This document shows positions 62,014 through 64,000 of a stretch of 64,000 nt of DNA, one piece after another. The stretch's first letter is position 1. The number at the start of each line of letters is the position of its first letter. The DNA comes from G965197005 sp965197005. GTDB lineage: Bacteria > Pseudomonadota > Gammaproteobacteria > Pseudomonadales > Oceanobacteraceae. The stretch covers positions 2,294,001 to 2,358,000 of the forward strand of contig OZ239982.1 in assembly GCA_965197005.1 (NCBI GenBank). The letters run 5' to 3'. Under the pieces are notes generated by a model. It was given only the letters and a program-made list of their open reading frames with translations, was not told the origin of the DNA and did no database searches. The translations under genes and the position numbers were made by a program.

Positions 62014-63825
62014 ATGTGCGGAATAGTCGGTGCAGTAGCACAAAGAGATGTCATAGATATACTACTAGAAGGTCTACATCGTTTGGAATATCGTGGTTAC
62101 GACTCCGCTGGCGTTGCCATACTCGACCACCAAGGCAAGCTCCAACGAGAACGACGTATGGGCAAAGTCAACACCCTCGCAAAAGCCATTAGCAAACAAC
62201 CTCTAACTGGAGGTACAGGTATTGCCCACACCCGTTGGGCAACTCATGGTGAACCATCACAAACCAATGCCCACCCCCATGTATCAAATAACATCGCCGT
62301 CGTACATAATGGCATTATTGAAAATTACGAAACACTACGAGCAACACTGACCCAACAAGGCTATCAATTTCAGTCACAAACCGACACCGAAGTCATCGCC
62401 CACCTTATTGCTCACACGCTCAAACAAGAACCTGACTTACTACAAGCCGTTATGCAAGTACGCACTTTGCTAACAGGAGCCTATGGCATGGTAGTAATGG
62501 ACAGCCAACAACCAGAACGGCTTATTGTTGCCCGCTCAGGCAGCCCCCTAGTTATTGGCTATGGTATTGGCGAAAACTTCATTGCCTCCGACCAGCTTGC
62601 CCTTTTACCCGTTACACGCCAGTTTGCCTTTTTAGAAGAAGGCGACGTTGCCGACATTCGCCGCACCAGCGTACAAATTTACAACCAGCAAAACCACCCC
62701 ATAGAACGCCCCATTCAAGACTCCCAAGTAACCCATGATGCTGGCGATAAAGGGCAATTTAGACACTACATGCTAAAAGAAATTTACGAACAGCCACAAG
62801 CCATCAGCAACACCCTTGAAGGACGGCTCACAAACACCGGCTTAAACCTTGATGCCCTAGGCGACTTAACCGGCATCAAACAAGTACAAATCATAGCCTG
62901 TGGCACCAGCTACCATGCAGGCATGACCGCTCGCTACTGGATTGAAGACTTAGCCAACATCAGCTGCAATGTAGAAATTGCCTCAGAATACCGCTATCGA
63001 AAATCCGTTGTCCCCGAGCACAGCCTACTGGTTACCATCTCCCAAAGTGGCGAAACAGCCGACACCCTAGCCGCCTTACGTCTCGCCAAGAAACTGGGTT
63101 TTAAAAAGACCTTAGCCGTCTGTAATGTGCCAGGCTCTTCTTTGGTACGAGAATCGGACATATCGCTTATGACTCGCGCAGGTGCTGAAATAGGCGTAGC
63201 CTCCACCAAAGCCTTTACCACCCAACTGACAGCCCTATTATTATTAGTTGCCGCCCTTGGGCGCAACCACAGCACAAACCACAATGAACAGCGCATTATC
63301 CATGCCCTCCAGCAACTGCCCGACGTGATCCAACAAGCACTACAGATGGATTCTCAAATAGAACAACTTGCCGAACAATTTTCCGACAAACAACACGCAC
63401 TATTTTTAGGTCGTGGAGACCAATACCCCATCGCCATGGAAGGGGCACTCAAACTAAAAGAAATATCCTACATTCATGCTGAAGCCTATGCTGCAGGCGA
63501 ATTAAAACACGGGCCTTTAGCACTGATTGATGCCGACATGCCCATTGTCATTGTCGCCCCCAATAACGAACTACTAGAAAAACTCAAATCCAACATTGAA
63601 GAAGTACGAGCCAGAGGTGGTATTTTATATGTATTTGCCGATAAAAACGCCCATATAACCCCTCAATCCAACCTACAGGTCATCGCCATGCCCCATGCCG
63701 ATGACATCATCACCCCCATACTCTACACCCTGCCTCTACAACTACTAAGCTACCATGTAGCGGTCATCAAAGGCACCGACGTAGACCAACCAAGAAACCT
63801 CGCAAAATCAGTGACCGTAGAATAA
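62014..63825 (+). CDS. glmS: Glutamine-fructose-6-phosphate aminotransferase
   Basis: 603 aa. It makes glucosamine-6-phosphate, the entry to peptidoglycan and LPS sugar synthesis. The N-terminal glutaminase has the nucleophile Cys2 in MCGIVGAVAQRDV, with HRLEYRGYDSAGVAI, IAHTRWATHG and NAHPH. Two SIS domains (from about 280 and 455) include VTISQSGETADTLAAL and LKEISYIHAEAYAAGELKHG. The C-terminus PRNLAKSVTVE is invariant. GGAG is 8 bp before the ATG. It is 41 bp after znuA. No glmS ribozyme or GlmZ-type target could be recognised upstream. Confidence 0.98.
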   Translation: MCGIVGAVAQRDVIDILLEGLHRLEYRGYDSAGVAILDHQGKLQRERRMGKVNTLAKAISKQPLTGGTGIAHTRWATHGEPSQTNAHPHVSNNIAVVHNGIIENYETLRATLTQQGYQFQSQTDTEVIAHLIAHTLKQEPDLLQAVMQVRTLLTGAYGMVVMDSQQPERLIVARSGSPLVIGYGIGENFIASDQLALLPVTRQFAFLEEGDVADIRRTSVQIYNQQNHPIERPIQDSQVTHDAGDKGQFRHYMLKEIYEQPQAISNTLEGRLTNTGLNLDALGDLTGIKQVQIIACGTSYHAGMTARYWIEDLANISCNVEIASEYRYRKSVVPEHSLLVTISQSGETADTLAALRLAKKLGFKKTLAVCNVPGSSLVRESDISLMTRAGAEIGVASTKAFTTQLTALLLLVAALGRNHSTNHNEQRIIHALQQLPDVIQQALQMDSQIEQLAEQFSDKQHALFLGRGDQYPIAMEGALKLKEISYIHAEAYAAGELKHGPLALIDADMPIVIVAPNNELLEKLKSNIEEVRARGGILYVFADKNAHITPQSNLQVIAMPHADDIITPILYTLPLQLLSYHVAVIKGTDVDQPRNLAKSVTVE

Positions 63826-64000
63826 CAAACAAACTCAAGGACGAGATAAAGTACACAGAATACTCAAGAACAAACCAAGCCAATACAACACTACAGTTTA
63901 TTTATTATCTAATAATAGATTGCGGGCAAATAATTTTTGGCGTAAAATGCCCAATCGTTCACAGAACGAACATTATTTATAAGATTGACTGACCACTTCA
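63826..64000. other. 175-bp terminal intergenic region with candidate promoter
   Basis: No ORF is supportable before the window ends. TTGCGG (63920-63925), 17-bp spacer and TAAAAT (63943-63948) make a possible plus-strand promoter, followed by a small palindrome CGTTCACAGAACG. The gene it would serve lies outside the window. Confidence 0.35.

Overview
This is a moderately A+T-rich chromosomal segment of a gammaproteobacterium. The evidence is gene order as much as sequence. mutL-miaA-hfq-hflX-hflK-hflC-hisZ-purA, def-fmt-rsmB-trkA-trkH divergent from LysM-dprA-tsaC-hemF-aroE, znuA divergent from zur-znuC-znuB, csrA-lysC-alaS and ypjD-corB are all gammaproteobacterial blocks. SufT after an A-type Fe-S carrier, a FabY-type initiating ketosynthase and HisZ narrow it to non-enteric lineages. 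I cannot name a genus. No transposase, integrase, phage gene or CRISPR array was seen.

Layout. 1-3.6 kb: tail of a SUF Fe-S operon (A-type carrier, sufT) and ppc. 3.6-8.5 kb, minus strand: tRNA-Arg(ACG), tRNA-Ser(GCU), csrA, lysC, alaS. 8.6-11.1 kb: an unknown secreted protein converging on ffh across a perfect 22-bp inverted-repeat terminator. 11.2-16.9 kb: accessory block with a SirB-like membrane protein and a cassette of TonB-dependent receptor, SAM methyltransferase, MFS transporter and TetR regulator, sitting between ffh and ypjD, which are divergent neighbours in E. coli. 17-34 kb: ypjD, corB, metG, nnrD, tsaE, amiC, mutL, miaA, hfq, hflX, hflK, hflC, hisZ, purA and a PAP2 phosphatase. 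34.7-39 kb: repeat-rich zone with heptamer arrays, a hairpin element in several copies, and 25 copies of an octamer, around an NHL-repeat lipoprotein and an AAA/PD-(D/E)XK protein. 39-43 kb: 5'-nucleotidase, then a TPP riboswitch and thiM-thiE-thiD-tenA. 43-55.5 kb: yaiI, the trkH-trkA-rsmB-fmt-def operon (minus) and LysM, dprA, tsaC, hemF, aroE, sulfurtransferase, psd (plus). 55.5-64 kb: a small unknown secreted protein, fabY, a GlxA-type AraC regulator, the zinc-uptake locus with a Zur box, and glmS.

How it fits together. Most of the window is housekeeping: translation (metG, alaS, fmt, def, tsaE, tsaC, rsmB, miaA), envelope (amiC, psd, glmS, fabY), quality control (hflK/hflC, mutL), metal and ion balance (znu, trk, corB) and cofactors (thiamine salvage, heme, shikimate). 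The two unusual parts are the TonB/methyltransferase/MFS/TetR cassette, whose predicted operators and lower G+C look mark it as a self-regulated uptake module for an unknown small molecule, and the 34.7-39 kb repeat zone, where a hairpin-plus-heptamer element appears to have rewritten the 3' ends of two genes.
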